DNA of 50,099 bases from NCBI GenBank assembly GCA_017528425.1, contig JAFXOV010000012.1, positions 1 through 50,099 of the forward strand, written 5' to 3'. Position numbers and translations under genes: made by a program. How positions within the stretch are numbered: position 1 is the first letter of the stretch; every line of letters starts with the position of its first letter. Below the pieces are notes generated by a model that worked only from the letters and a program-made list of their open reading frames with translations, did not search any database and was not told where the DNA came from. Below are positions 17,168 to 25,616 of the stretch, in pieces. The stretch is from Elusimicrobiota bacterium. Lineage in GTDB: Bacteria; Elusimicrobiota; Endomicrobiia; Endomicrobiales; Endomicrobiaceae.

Positions 17168-19084
17168 ATGTCAAAATCGATAGCATTTGTCGGTAACCCC
17201 AATGTCGGCAAATCCGTAATATTTAATAAACTTACAGGTCAGTATGCCGTTGTTTCAAACTATGCCGGAACGACAGTTGATGTTACAAGAGGAAATATTA
17301 CAATCGGCAGTGAACAGTACCAGGTTGTAGATACTCCAGGCACATACTCTTTAATGCCGTTATCCGAAGACGAGCAAGTCACAAGAGATTTAATAATAAA
17401 AGAAAAGCCCAACATTATAGTGCAGGTTTGCGACATGAAAAATATAGAAAGGTCGCTGCACTTGTTCTGTGAACTTGCATTGTTTAAAATTCCTATGGTG
17501 CTGGTTTTGAACATGAGAGATGAAGCCATTCAGTCGGGAATTAGAATAAATATAAAAAAATTAACGGAAATTTTAGGTGTTCCTATAACCTGCTGTACGG
17601 CAACAACCGGCGACGGTGTAAGTGATATTTTAAAAATCATACCGCAGGCAACCGTAAGTAATTTAAACATCGAATATAAAAACAATAAAGATATTTTAAC
17701 AATAGAAAACGTTTTAAAAGATAAAACTTCAATAGCTAAAGCTTTATCCGTATATTTGTTATCGGGCGATAAAGATATAAAACAGTATGTTCCGCAAAAG
17801 TTGCAGGAAAAAGTTTTTAGGTTGGTATCGGATACCGTTAAAAACGAATACAAAATGTTTGCGGCACAAATATTTCACGATAACAATGAAACAATATTAA
17901 AAATCGTTTCCGAAGTAAAAAAAATAAAACACAGAAAACATAAAAGTGTTATGGAAAAGTTAGGCAACATTTGTTTGCATCCGTTTTGGGGAACGATAAT
18001 AATGTTGTTCATCATTTTTATAATGTACGAATTTATAGGAGTGTTTGTTGCAGGTGTCGTTGTAGATTGGATACAAACGAAAGTTTTTGAAGAATTGATA
18101 AACCCGTTTATTGCAAACTGTTTTGATTATTTGGGAACGGGACCGGTTGTAAATTTTATAAAAGATTTATTTGTAGGTCAGTACGGAATTTTTACAATGG
18201 CAATACCGTATGCTTTTGCAATAATATTTCCTATAGTTATTGCATTTTTTTCTTTTTTCGGAATATTGGAAGATTCAGGTTATTTGCCGAGATTGTCGGT
18301 AATACTTAACAGATTATTTTCGCTTGTAGGTTTAAACGGTAAAGCCGTTCTTCCTATGGTTTTGGGAGTAGGTTGCGGAACTATGGCAGTATTAAGTTCA
18401 AGAATACTTGAGACAAAAAAAGAAAGGATGATAGTTGTAATTCTTTTATCTCTTTCAATACCGTGCTCGGCGCAGTTGGGAATTATTCTTGCAATGTTAT
18501 CGTCCGTATCTTATAAAGCAACAATAGTTTGGTTGTTATGCATATTGTTTTCGCTTTTCCTGGTAGGGAAAATTTTAGATTTTTATGTTAAAGGCGAGTC
18601 TACAAACTTTATTATAGAAATTCCTAAAATGAGAATACCGTCTATAATAAATATTTTATCTAAAGTTAAAATGAGACTTGTTTGGTACATGAAAGAAGTT
18701 GTTCCTTTATTTATTTTGGCTACGGTCGGTTTGTTTTTTATGGATAAAATTCATTTGCTTACAACACTTGAAAGATGGTTTTCACCGATAGTAGTAAAAT
18801 TTTTAGGGTTGCCTGTAGAAACGACAAGCACATTTATTATGGGCTTTTTAAGAAGAGATTACGGAGCATCCGGAATTTATACTTTGGCACAAGACGGACT
18901 TTTATCCGGAACACAAATTTTGGTTAGTGCGGTAGTTATAACATTGTTTGTTCCTTGTCTTGCACAAAGTTTGATGGTAATAAAGGAGCATGGAATAAAA
19001 ATTGCTTCAATAGTTTTTGTAGCGATAACGACTTATGCTGTTTTATTCGGCGGATTATTAAGATTTTTATTGTCGGGATTTTAA
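17168..19084 (+). CDS. feoB: ferrous iron transporter FeoB
   Basis: 638 residues. The N-terminal G domain has GNPNVGKS (9-16), GTT for switch I, DTPGT and NMRD. A helical GDI-like domain follows, then about 8 membrane helices from residue 275 with the two Gate motifs: FFSFFGILEDSGYLPR and LPMVLGVGCGTMAVLSSR, the latter holding the Cys implicated in iron passage. It imports Fe2+ across the inner membrane. There is no separate feoA; a FeoA-like domain is fused to the DtxR-type regulator at 20393, probably in the same operon. It is somewhat shorter than E. coli FeoB (773 aa), mainly at the C-terminus. Confidence 0.95.
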   Translation: MSKSIAFVGNPNVGKSVIFNKLTGQYAVVSNYAGTTVDVTRGNITIGSEQYQVVDTPGTYSLMPLSEDEQVTRDLIIKEKPNIIVQVCDMKNIERSLHLFCELALFKIPMVLVLNMRDEAIQSGIRINIKKLTEILGVPITCCTATTGDGVSDILKIIPQATVSNLNIEYKNNKDILTIENVLKDKTSIAKALSVYLLSGDKDIKQYVPQKLQEKVFRLVSDTVKNEYKMFAAQIFHDNNETILKIVSEVKKIKHRKHKSVMEKLGNICLHPFWGTIIMLFIIFIMYEFIGVFVAGVVVDWIQTKVFEELINPFIANCFDYLGTGPVVNFIKDLFVGQYGIFTMAIPYAFAIIFPIVIAFFSFFGILEDSGYLPRLSVILNRLFSLVGLNGKAVLPMVLGVGCGTMAVLSSRILETKKERMIVVILLSLSIPCSAQLGIILAMLSSVSYKATIVWLLCILFSLFLVGKILDFYVKGESTNFIIEIPKMRIPSIINILSKVKMRLVWYMKEVVPLFILATVGLFFMDKIHLLTTLERWFSPIVVKFLGLPVETTSTFIMGFLRRDYGASGIYTLAQDGLLSGTQILVSAVVITLFVPCLAQSLMVIKEHGIKIASIVFVAITTYAVLFGGLLRFLLSGF

Positions 19085-19088
19085 AAAC

Positions 19089-19730
19089 ATGAAAACAAAA
19101 CTTATACAAAATAACAGTAATGATTTGGTTGTATTTTTAACGGGTTGGGGATGTGACGATAACCAATTTAAAAATTTTTCCTCAAGCAAAAATTTGTTAT
19201 TGTGTTGGGACTATTGTACATTGGATTTTGAGTTTGATTTCAGTAAATATAATAAAGTAAGTTTATTAACTTATTCTGCGGGCGTTTTGATAGCATGTTT
19301 GCTGCAGGATAAGTTACCTGAATTAGATAAAAAAGTTGCCGTAAACGGTAATCCGTTAATGACAGATAAAAAGTTCGGTATAAGCAAAAAAATAACAGAT
19401 TTAATGGTAAATTTAAATTTAGATAACTGTATGGATTTTATATCGACCTATTTGGTTTATGATGAACAAGAAATGAAAAAATTCCTTTCTACACCTTCTT
19501 ACAGACCGTTTGAAAGTTCGAAACAGGAAATAATAAAGCTACAAGAATATTGTAATTTAAAGTTTACACCCGTGAAATTTGATAAAGTGATTTTGTCCGA
19601 TAACGATAAAGTTTTTAATCCGGTTACACAACAGGAATATTTTAAAGATAATTTTGTATTGTTAAAAAATGCAGCACATCATACACCGTTTTTGCGATTT
19701 AGTTCCGTTGACGAGCTTTTTAATTTATAG
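19089..19730 (+). CDS. BioG-like (DUF452) alpha/beta-hydrolase
   Basis: 213 residues matching the DUF452/BioG esterase pattern: VVFLTGWGCDD near 14, WDYCTLDFEFD near 40, the nucleophile elbow TYSAG with Ser63, a late Asp (ILSDNDKVF), and a C-terminal NAAHHTPF with the catalytic His. BioG releases pimeloyl-ACP from its methyl ester in biotin synthesis. No biotin gene is nearby, so the substrate is uncertain. It lies 4 nt after feoB and 18 nt before the acetyltransferase gene, inside the iron operon. Confidence 0.75.
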   Translation: MKTKLIQNNSNDLVVFLTGWGCDDNQFKNFSSSKNLLLCWDYCTLDFEFDFSKYNKVSLLTYSAGVLIACLLQDKLPELDKKVAVNGNPLMTDKKFGISKKITDLMVNLNLDNCMDFISTYLVYDEQEMKKFLSTPSYRPFESSKQEIIKLQEYCNLKFTPVKFDKVILSDNDKVFNPVTQQEYFKDNFVLLKNAAHHTPFLRFSSVDELFNL

Positions 19731-19748
19731 TTTTTTAAAAGAGGAAAA

Positions 19749-20378
19749 ATGAACCCAAATCCAAACAAAATATTTCCTAACAGAAAAATTAAAACAATAA
19801 CAAATGTTAAACCTGCGATAAAAAACAAAAATATTATTGTCGGAGACTTTACTTATTTTGCCGATACAGATTTTGAAAAGCATGTGACACACCACTATGA
19901 TTTTATAGGTGACAAACTTATAATAGGAAAATTTTGTCAGATAGCTGCAGGTGTAAATTTTGTAATGAACGGTGCAAACCATCAAATGAATGCTGTTACA
20001 ACTTTTCCTTTTTACATATTTGAAGGATGGAAACAGAAAGTTCCGCCGTTAAACAAAATGCCTGTAAAAGGTGATACAATAATAGGTAATGATGTTTGGA
20101 TAGGACAAAACGTAACAATTTTGCCGGGAGTACATATAGGAGACGGAGCAATTATAGGATTAAATTCCGTTGTAGGAAGTGATGTCGCTCCATACACGAT
20201 AGTGGCAGGCAACCCTGCAAAAGTTATAAGAAAAAGATTTGATAATGAGTTAATAAAATTGTTGCTTAAACTGAAATGGTGGGATAAGAGCATAAAAGAA
20301 ATTAACGACTTAATCCCGATTTTAACGGATAACAACTTAGCAGAAGTAAAGAAATTTCTAAAAAAATATTTGGCTTAA
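19749..20378 (+). CDS. Vat/CatB-type xenobiotic O-acetyltransferase
   Basis: 209 residues of the left-handed beta-helix acetyltransferase superfamily. It follows the streptogramin A acetyltransferase (Vat) layout closely: NPNP start, LIIGKFCQIAAGV near 58, the catalytic His78 in MNGANH, PFYIFEGW, KGDTIIGNDVWIGQNVTILPGV with hexapeptide repeats, AGNPAKVI, RFD and KWW. Vat enzymes acetylate streptogramin A from acetyl-CoA; CatB-like relatives modify chloramphenicol, and many chromosomal homologues have unknown substrates. AGAGG precedes the ATG. Position in a metal-homeostasis operon argues for a native role rather than a mobile resistance gene, and no mobile element is adjacent. Confidence 0.85.
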   Translation: MNPNPNKIFPNRKIKTITNVKPAIKNKNIIVGDFTYFADTDFEKHVTHHYDFIGDKLIIGKFCQIAAGVNFVMNGANHQMNAVTTFPFYIFEGWKQKVPPLNKMPVKGDTIIGNDVWIGQNVTILPGVHIGDGAIIGLNSVVGSDVAPYTIVAGNPAKVIRKRFDNELIKLLLKLKWWDKSIKEINDLIPILTDNNLAEVKKFLKKYLA

Positions 20379-20392
20379 TATAGGAGAAAAGT

Positions 20393-21061
20393 ATGACAAT
20401 AAATGTACACAAGAGCAAAGAAAACATAGATATCGAAGAAGCTCTCGGAGTAATTTGGACTTCTCTTCAAAGAAATGAAGACGATTTCGAAAAAGTTTCC
20501 GAAACAATAGAAAAGGGTGTATCTAAAAATATAACGAATATTTTATTGGAAAAGAATTTTATAATTAAAGAAAAAAATAAAATAAAACTTACCGATGCCG
20601 GTGAAGATTTGGGAAAACAACTTACCAGAAGACACAGACTTACCGAAAGGTTGTTGGCTGATGTTTTGGATTTTAACAGACAAGACATAGAAAAAATCGC
20701 TTGTGATTTGGAACATAACCTTTCTACCGATTTGGCAGACTCTATTTGTACGTTGCTAGGACATCCGAAACAATGTCCTCACGGAAATCCTATTCCGGAA
20801 GGAAACTGTTGTAAAAATTCAAGCAGTAAAATAGAATCTATTGTTGTTCCGTTATCAAAAATTGATATTGCCGAAGAAGTGACTCTTTCGTATATAGTTA
20901 CAACAAATCACGATTATATGCACAAACTTTTATCCATCGGGTTAGTACCGGGAACAAAATTAAAATTGCATCAAAAGTTTCCTACATATATCGTGAAAGT
21001 TAATGAAACGCAAATTGCGTTGGACGGTGAAGTTGCAAACCTTATTTATGTAAGAAAATAA
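20393..21061 (+). CDS. DtxR/MntR-family metalloregulator with FeoA domain
   Basis: 222 residues. A winged helix (about 1-70) ends in LTDAGEDLGKQL and is followed by the DtxR dimerisation signature TRRHRLTERLLADVL and metal-site residues: EHNLSTDLADSI and CPHGNPIP near 130. Residues 150-222 form an SH3/FeoA-like domain (KLLSIGLVPGTKLKL, QIALDGEVANLIYVR). A small Cys pair (NCC) separates the two. It probably represses in response to Fe2+ or Mn2+, and as the last gene after feoB it may control its own operon. Its FeoA domain could also stand in for the missing FeoA, which is speculation. TAGGAG lies 9 nt before the ATG. Confidence 0.9.
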   Translation: MTINVHKSKENIDIEEALGVIWTSLQRNEDDFEKVSETIEKGVSKNITNILLEKNFIIKEKNKIKLTDAGEDLGKQLTRRHRLTERLLADVLDFNRQDIEKIACDLEHNLSTDLADSICTLLGHPKQCPHGNPIPEGNCCKNSSSKIESIVVPLSKIDIAEEVTLSYIVTTNHDYMHKLLSIGLVPGTKLKLHQKFPTYIVKVNETQIALDGEVANLIYVRK

Positions 21062-21089
21062 AGTTGTAAAGTTTTGTATAATTTATGGT

Positions 21090-21554
21090 ATGAAAGTATT
21101 TAGGATTGTTATATTAACTTTATTGATATGTTTTTTGTTATTTGTTGCATCTGTTTATATAACGTTTAAATATATTCTTACTCCGGAAAGAATAAAGAAT
21201 TATGTTAGAACTTATATAGAAACAACTATAAGCGAACAATTTGAAAAATATAAAAAGGAATTGTTCGACAAAATATTTACTTCCGGTTTTACGATTGAAA
21301 AAAAACAAGAAGCAGGAAATAAAGAAGCTAACAAACTCGACGAAAATATAGAAAGTGTTGAAGTGTTGGAAAAATTTGATGAAGCTAATTCGTTAGCCGT
21401 TAAGTATACCAAAATGGACATGTTAGACGGAGTAAACGACATAAATCGGTTAACGGCAGAAGTCTTTAGTGACGTTAGTACAAAAATGGAAAAATTAAAA
21501 TATAAAATAAAAGATTTTTTCGGACAAGAAAATAAAGAGTTGCAAGAGGAATAA
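21090..21554 (+). CDS. small membrane-anchored protein of unknown function
   Basis: 154 residues: one N-terminal membrane helix (about 4-28), then a charged, mainly helical part (KKELFDKIFTSGF, KTKMDMLDGVND, TKMEKLKYKIKDFF). The start ILTPERIKNYV resembles the segment after the membrane helix in the AsmA-family protein at 35396 (FLPEDKIKSYI). No family recognised. It ends 1 nt before murC, so it is co-translated with it and may act in envelope assembly (inference). No Shine-Dalgarno is visible; a TATAAT at 21077-21082 is only 7 nt before the ATG, so the mRNA may be leaderless. Confidence 0.7.
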   Translation: MKVFRIVILTLLICFLLFVASVYITFKYILTPERIKNYVRTYIETTISEQFEKYKKELFDKIFTSGFTIEKKQEAGNKEANKLDENIESVEVLEKFDEANSLAVKYTKMDMLDGVNDINRLTAEVFSDVSTKMEKLKYKIKDFFGQENKELQEE

Positions 21555-21555
21555 A

Positions 21556-22908
21556 ATGTTTAACGGAAAACAGAGAATACATTTTGTAGGTATAGGCGGT
21601 TCCGGTATGAGCGGTATTGCCGAAGTTGCATTAAACTTAGGTCATCAGGTTTCGGGTTCGGATATTAAAAAAACCGAAGTAACACAAAGATTAAAAGAGT
21701 TGGGCGCAAAAATATATATCGGACATAAAAAAGAAAATATAAAAAATGTTGATGTTGTTGTAACATCTACCGCTATTTCAAAAGATAACCCTGAAGTACA
21801 ACAGGCAATAAAAGAAAAAATAATTATTATACCGAGAATAGAAATGCTTGCCGAGCTTGCAAGATTAAAATATACAATTACCATTGCGGGGACTCACGGT
21901 AAAACGACAACAACTTCGATGACGTCAATGATATTGGATGAAGGCGGATTTGATCCGACAATAGTTATAGGCGGAAAATTAAAAAATTTAAAAACAAATG
22001 CACGTCTCGGTAAGGGTGAATACATGATAGCCGAAGCTGACGAATCCGACGGTTCTTTCTTAAAACTTTCGCCTGTATTAACGATAGTTACAAACATAGA
22101 TAACGACCATCTCGACTATTACGGTTCTATGGACAACTTAAAACAAGCATTCATAAAACATATAAACAGTCTTCCGTTTTACGGTTGTGCAATGGTTTGC
22201 ACCGACAGCCCTTTAGTTAAAGAAGTGTTACCTTATGCAACAAGAAAATATATCACTTACGGATTCAAAGGAAAACCCGATATAACAGCTACCGATATTA
22301 CCGTCGTTAACGGTAATACGGAATACACTGTTCTTTATAAAGGTAAAAAATTGGGTAAAGTGTTGTTAAAAGTTCCCGGAGAACATAATGTGTTAAATTC
22401 TCTTGCCGCAATAGGTATAGGATTACAGTTTGATATACCGTTTATAACGATAAAAAATGCACTTTTTAAATTCGGCGGAGTAGGAAGAAGACTTGAAGTT
22501 AAAGGTGAACAAAAGGGTATAACAGTTATCGATGATTACGGTCATCATCCTACCGAAATAAATGCAACTCTTTCGGCTTTAAAACATAACTATCCTCACA
22601 AAAGGTTAGTTACAATATTTCAACCGCACAGATATACAAGAACACAAAACTTGTATAAAGAATTCGGCAAAGCACTTAAAAAAGCGGATGTTGTTTATAT
22701 AATGGATATTTATGCAGCAAGCGAAAAACCTATCAAAGGTGTAACCGCGGATTTAATTGTGAATGCCGCGAAACAAAATAAATGTAATGTGCAAAAATTT
22801 GAGGATATAAACTCGGTTGCAAAAACATTGAAAGAAAACGATATTTTGTTAACGCTCGGAGCAGGGAATGTTTGGCAACAGGGTGAAGAATTATTAAAAA
22901 TATTATAA
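21556..22908 (+). CDS. murC: UDP-N-acetylmuramate--L-alanine ligase MurC
   Basis: 450 residues, standard MurC length. The N-terminal Rossmann domain has HFVGIGGSGMSGIAEV (9-24), the central ATP site is GTHGKTTTTSM near 114, followed by EADESDGSF and NIDNDHLDYYG. The C-terminal domain carries DDYGHHPTEI and FQPHRYTRT. It adds L-Ala to UDP-MurNAc in the cytoplasm, the first step of stem-peptide synthesis. It lies in a division and cell-wall cluster, separated from murB by one unknown gene and a terminator. Confidence 0.97.
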   Translation: MFNGKQRIHFVGIGGSGMSGIAEVALNLGHQVSGSDIKKTEVTQRLKELGAKIYIGHKKENIKNVDVVVTSTAISKDNPEVQQAIKEKIIIIPRIEMLAELARLKYTITIAGTHGKTTTTSMTSMILDEGGFDPTIVIGGKLKNLKTNARLGKGEYMIAEADESDGSFLKLSPVLTIVTNIDNDHLDYYGSMDNLKQAFIKHINSLPFYGCAMVCTDSPLVKEVLPYATRKYITYGFKGKPDITATDITVVNGNTEYTVLYKGKKLGKVLLKVPGEHNVLNSLAAIGIGLQFDIPFITIKNALFKFGGVGRRLEVKGEQKGITVIDDYGHHPTEINATLSALKHNYPHKRLVTIFQPHRYTRTQNLYKEFGKALKKADVVYIMDIYAASEKPIKGVTADLIVNAAKQNKCNVQKFEDINSVAKTLKENDILLTLGAGNVWQQGEELLKIL

Positions 22909-22927
22909 TACAAATTAAGGAGGTAAA

Positions 22928-23629
22928 ATGATTAACTTTAAAAGTTTGGCAATTTTTGTAATAACGTTTTTTTTGATGGTTCCTGCGATTTTTGCAGGCG
23001 GTGAAATTATAACAAAAAGTCCATATGGTGAATATGTTTACGAAACTACGATTAAGGCATTGGTTGATAAGGGCGTTTCCGAAGAAATTAAACTTGTAAA
23101 TAAATCTTCGTATCCGTTAAAATTTATATCGTGTACGGTTAGAATTAACGGTAGAGATCACGATATGAGAGCTATACCGTTATTAAGGCTCGGAGTTACG
23201 GAAGGATTTGACGGCTTTTTTAAAGATGACATGACCAGAGAATTTTCGAAGTTTTTCGGAAAAGACGGAAGACTTACACATAAAAACAACAATTTTATCA
23301 AATTCACTTTTAAATTTATGGATCACGATGCGGATGTTGCCATAACCGATGTTTATGAGGATGACAAAGATATATGTTTTGTTGTTTCTGATGTTGCAAA
23401 AGATACCAATTCTATCGATGATAATGCTGTTAAGGATGAACAAGCTGCTGTTGTAACTACACCTGAAGTTACACCTCTTCCCGGGACAAAGATATCAGAA
23501 TCCAAACCGGAACCTGCTCCCGAACCGATAGCCGAATCCGTACCTAAACCTACAAGTGACGATACTATTGTTGTTATAGAAGGTAAAAGTTATTTGCTCC
23601 ACGATGGTAAAGCATATTTATTACAATAA
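22928..23629 (+). CDS. secreted protein of unknown function
   Basis: 233 residues with a signal peptide (hydrophobic 6-24, cleavage after IFA-GG). A folded N-terminal part (about 25-155) is followed by a Pro/Glu-rich linker (about 175-212, SKPEPAPEPIAESVPKP) and a short C-terminal motif GKSYLLHDGKAYLLQ in which two similar units (KSYLL / KAYLL) repeat. No family recognised. AGGAGG at 22918-22923 gives a strong ribosome site. It sits between murC and murB but ends in a terminator, so it shares the murC transcript. A periplasmic role beside cell-wall genes is only inferred. Confidence 0.75.
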   Translation: MINFKSLAIFVITFFLMVPAIFAGGEIITKSPYGEYVYETTIKALVDKGVSEEIKLVNKSSYPLKFISCTVRINGRDHDMRAIPLLRLGVTEGFDGFFKDDMTREFSKFFGKDGRLTHKNNNFIKFTFKFMDHDADVAITDVYEDDKDICFVVSDVAKDTNSIDDNAVKDEQAAVVTTPEVTPLPGTKISESKPEPAPEPIAESVPKPTSDDTIVVIEGKSYLLHDGKAYLLQ

Positions 23630-23644
23630 TTAAAAAATATTTAT

Positions 23645-23684
23645 AAAAGCACACTTGATATTAAATTAAGTGTGCTTTTTTTAT
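23645..23684 (+). terminator. rho-independent terminator
   Basis: AAAAGCACACTT (23645-23656) pairs perfectly with AAGTGTGCTTTT (23668-23679), with a T-rich tail. It divides the murC unit from the murB-ddl-ftsQAZ unit. Confidence 0.92.
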
Positions 23685-23747
23685 TTATTTTTATTAAAAA
23701 AATGGTAAAATATGAGAGTATAAAATCACAAGTTACGGAGACCTGTC

Positions 23748-24719
23748 ATAAAAACTTTTATAGAAAACTTTCTATCATCAATAAATTGTAATTATAAGCT
23801 GGGTGAACCGTTATCAAAACATACTACTCTTTGTATCGGCGGTAATGCCGATTTTTTTGTTGAAGTCGAAACGGAACAACAGTTAATATCTTTGCTGAAA
23901 TTTATAAAAGAAAACAATATAAACTTTTTTGTTATAGGCGGCGGATCGAACATTTTGTTTGGTGACGACGGTTTTAGAGGAATAGTAATAAAATTATCAT
24001 TAAATTCCACAAGTGAGTTTGGACGTATCGAAGGGTTTAAAACCGGAGATGTGGAAGCTGCACCAAACGAGATTGAAATAACAGCAAAAGACAGTGTTTC
24101 GAATACCGTAAGTGTTTGTTGCGGGGCGGCGGTAAGTTTGGCTTATTTGGCAATAAAAACCGCAGAACAGGGCTTAAGCGGGCTTGAACAAATTTCTGCA
24201 ATACCGGGAACAATCGGCGGTGCTGTGTTCGGTAATGCCGGCGTAACAAACTGTTCCGTATCCGACGTTGTTGATAAAATAGAAGTTATAGATTATTCAG
24301 GCAACAAAAAGGTTTTAACTAAGAAAGATATCAAATTTGAATACAGAAAAAGTGACTTACAAAGCAACATTATAACCAAGGTGTTTTTTATCTTGAAAAA
24401 AGCTGATAAAAATGATATTTTAAAGACGATTTCACAAGAGCTTAAGAGAAGAAAAAGCACACAGCCGCTTGGCACTAAAAATGCCGGTTGTGTATTCAAA
24501 AATCCGAAAGATGACAGTGCAGGTCGTCTGATAGACTCTTTAAAACTTAAATGTTACAGCGTTGGCGGCGTGGAAATATCCGATGTGCATGCAAATTTCT
24601 TTGTTAACAAGAACAACGGTTGTGCCAAAGATATGTTGAACTTAATTGAATTTGTAAAAGATGAAGTTTATAAAAAATATAACATAAAACTTGAAACGGA
24701 AATAAAGATAATAAAATGA
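23748..24719 (+). CDS. murB: UDP-N-acetylenolpyruvoylglucosamine reductase MurB, apparent ATA start
   Basis: 323 residues if started at ATA 23748. FAD enzyme that completes UDP-MurNAc. The family N-terminus LSKHTTLCIGGNADFFVEV (about 21-39) and the FAD loop VIGGGSNILFGDDGF (about 63-77) are present, then SGLEQISAIPGTIGGAVFGNAG and the type-I catalytic block QPLGTKNAGCVFKNP with SAGRLID. The first ATG/GTG/TTG in frame with a good upstream context is TTG 23892, which would remove the conserved N-terminus. The frame is open back to a stop at 23721-23723 and contains no ATG, GTG or TTG there. GGAG (23737-23740) sits 7 nt before ATA 23748, an ideal spacing. The end overlaps ddl by 4 nt. Confidence 0.88.
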   Translation: MKTFIENFLSSINCNYKLGEPLSKHTTLCIGGNADFFVEVETEQQLISLLKFIKENNINFFVIGGGSNILFGDDGFRGIVIKLSLNSTSEFGRIEGFKTGDVEAAPNEIEITAKDSVSNTVSVCCGAAVSLAYLAIKTAEQGLSGLEQISAIPGTIGGAVFGNAGVTNCSVSDVVDKIEVIDYSGNKKVLTKKDIKFEYRKSDLQSNIITKVFFILKKADKNDILKTISQELKRRKSTQPLGTKNAGCVFKNPKDDSAGRLIDSLKLKCYSVGGVEISDVHANFFVNKNNGCAKDMLNLIEFVKDEVYKKYNIKLETEIKIIK

Positions 24720-25615
24720 TAAATTTAAAAAATAAAAAAATAGGTGTGTTGTGCGGCGGAACGTCGTCGGAAAGAGAAATTTCTTTAATGTCGGGTAAAG
24801 CCGTTTATAATGCAATAAAAAAGTTAGGCTTAAAAGTTGTATTGATAGATGTAAATAAAAATGTAGCTCGGAAGTTAGTAAAAGAAAAAATAGATTTGGC
24901 ATACATAACTTTGCACGGTACTCCCGGTGAAGACGGAACAATTCAGGGTATGCTTGAAATTATGGGAATACCTTATACGGGCTGCGGAGTATTTTCCAGT
25001 TCTGCAACCATAGATAAAATAATATCAAAGAAAATGTTTGAATATGCAAAGATCCCTACAGCAAAATGGACGATAATAGAAAAGTTAAAACCGTTTGAAG
25101 AAATAGATTTTCCCGTAGTTGTAAAACCTGCATCACAGGGGTCTGCAATAGGAATATCGATAGTAAAAGATAAAAAGGAATTTGAAAAAGCAGTAAAACT
25201 TGCTTTTTCCTATGAAGACAGAATATTGGTGGAAAAATATATTAAGGGTATAGAAGTTACCGCAGGTGTATTAAACGGTAAAGCATTGCCTGTTATAGAA
25301 ATTGTGCCTAAAGGTAAATTTTATGATTTTAAATCGAAATATACCGTAGGGCAATCAAAGCATATTATTCCGGCAAGATTACCGGAAAAAGTATTGAAAA
25401 AAATACAAAATATCGCACTTAAAGTTTACGATGAGTTCAGATGTAACGGAACATGCAGAGTAGATATGATAGTAGATAAAAATAACGATATATATGTTTT
25501 GGAAGTAAACACTCTTCCGGGTATGACACAGACATCGTTATTCCCCGATGCGGCAAAAAGTATGGGTATGAGTTTTGAAGATTTAGTTTTGGAAATTTTA
25601 AAGTCGGCAAAATAA
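24716..25615 (+). CDS. ddl: D-alanine--D-alanine ligase
   Basis: 299 residues, ATP-grasp enzyme. It shows GGTSSEREISLMSG (N-terminal substrate site), LHGTPGEDGTIQGMLE, the serine loop PYTGCGVFSSSATIDK, VVKPASQGSAIGI for ATP binding and the Mg2+ site EVNTLPGMTQTS at the end. It makes D-Ala-D-Ala for the peptidoglycan stem. The short length fits DdlB-type enzymes. It overlaps murB by 4 nt (ATGA) and ftsQ begins 1 nt after it, as in many dcw clusters. Confidence 0.96.
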   Translation: MINLKNKKIGVLCGGTSSEREISLMSGKAVYNAIKKLGLKVVLIDVNKNVARKLVKEKIDLAYITLHGTPGEDGTIQGMLEIMGIPYTGCGVFSSSATIDKIISKKMFEYAKIPTAKWTIIEKLKPFEEIDFPVVVKPASQGSAIGISIVKDKKEFEKAVKLAFSYEDRILVEKYIKGIEVTAGVLNGKALPVIEIVPKGKFYDFKSKYTVGQSKHIIPARLPEKVLKKIQNIALKVYDEFRCNGTCRVDMIVDKNNDIYVLEVNTLPGMTQTSLFPDAAKSMGMSFEDLVLEILKSAK

Positions 25616-25616
25616 A

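Noticed and set aside
19749-20378. Acquired antibiotic resistance island
   Set aside because: No transposase, integrase, inverted ends or composition change around the Vat-like gene; gaps of 14-18 nt on either side fit a native operon.
23892-24719. MurB starting at TTG 23892
   Set aside because: This would remove the conserved HTTxxIGGxADxF region that lies in the same open frame upstream; the ATA at 23748 with GGAG at 7 nt fits better.
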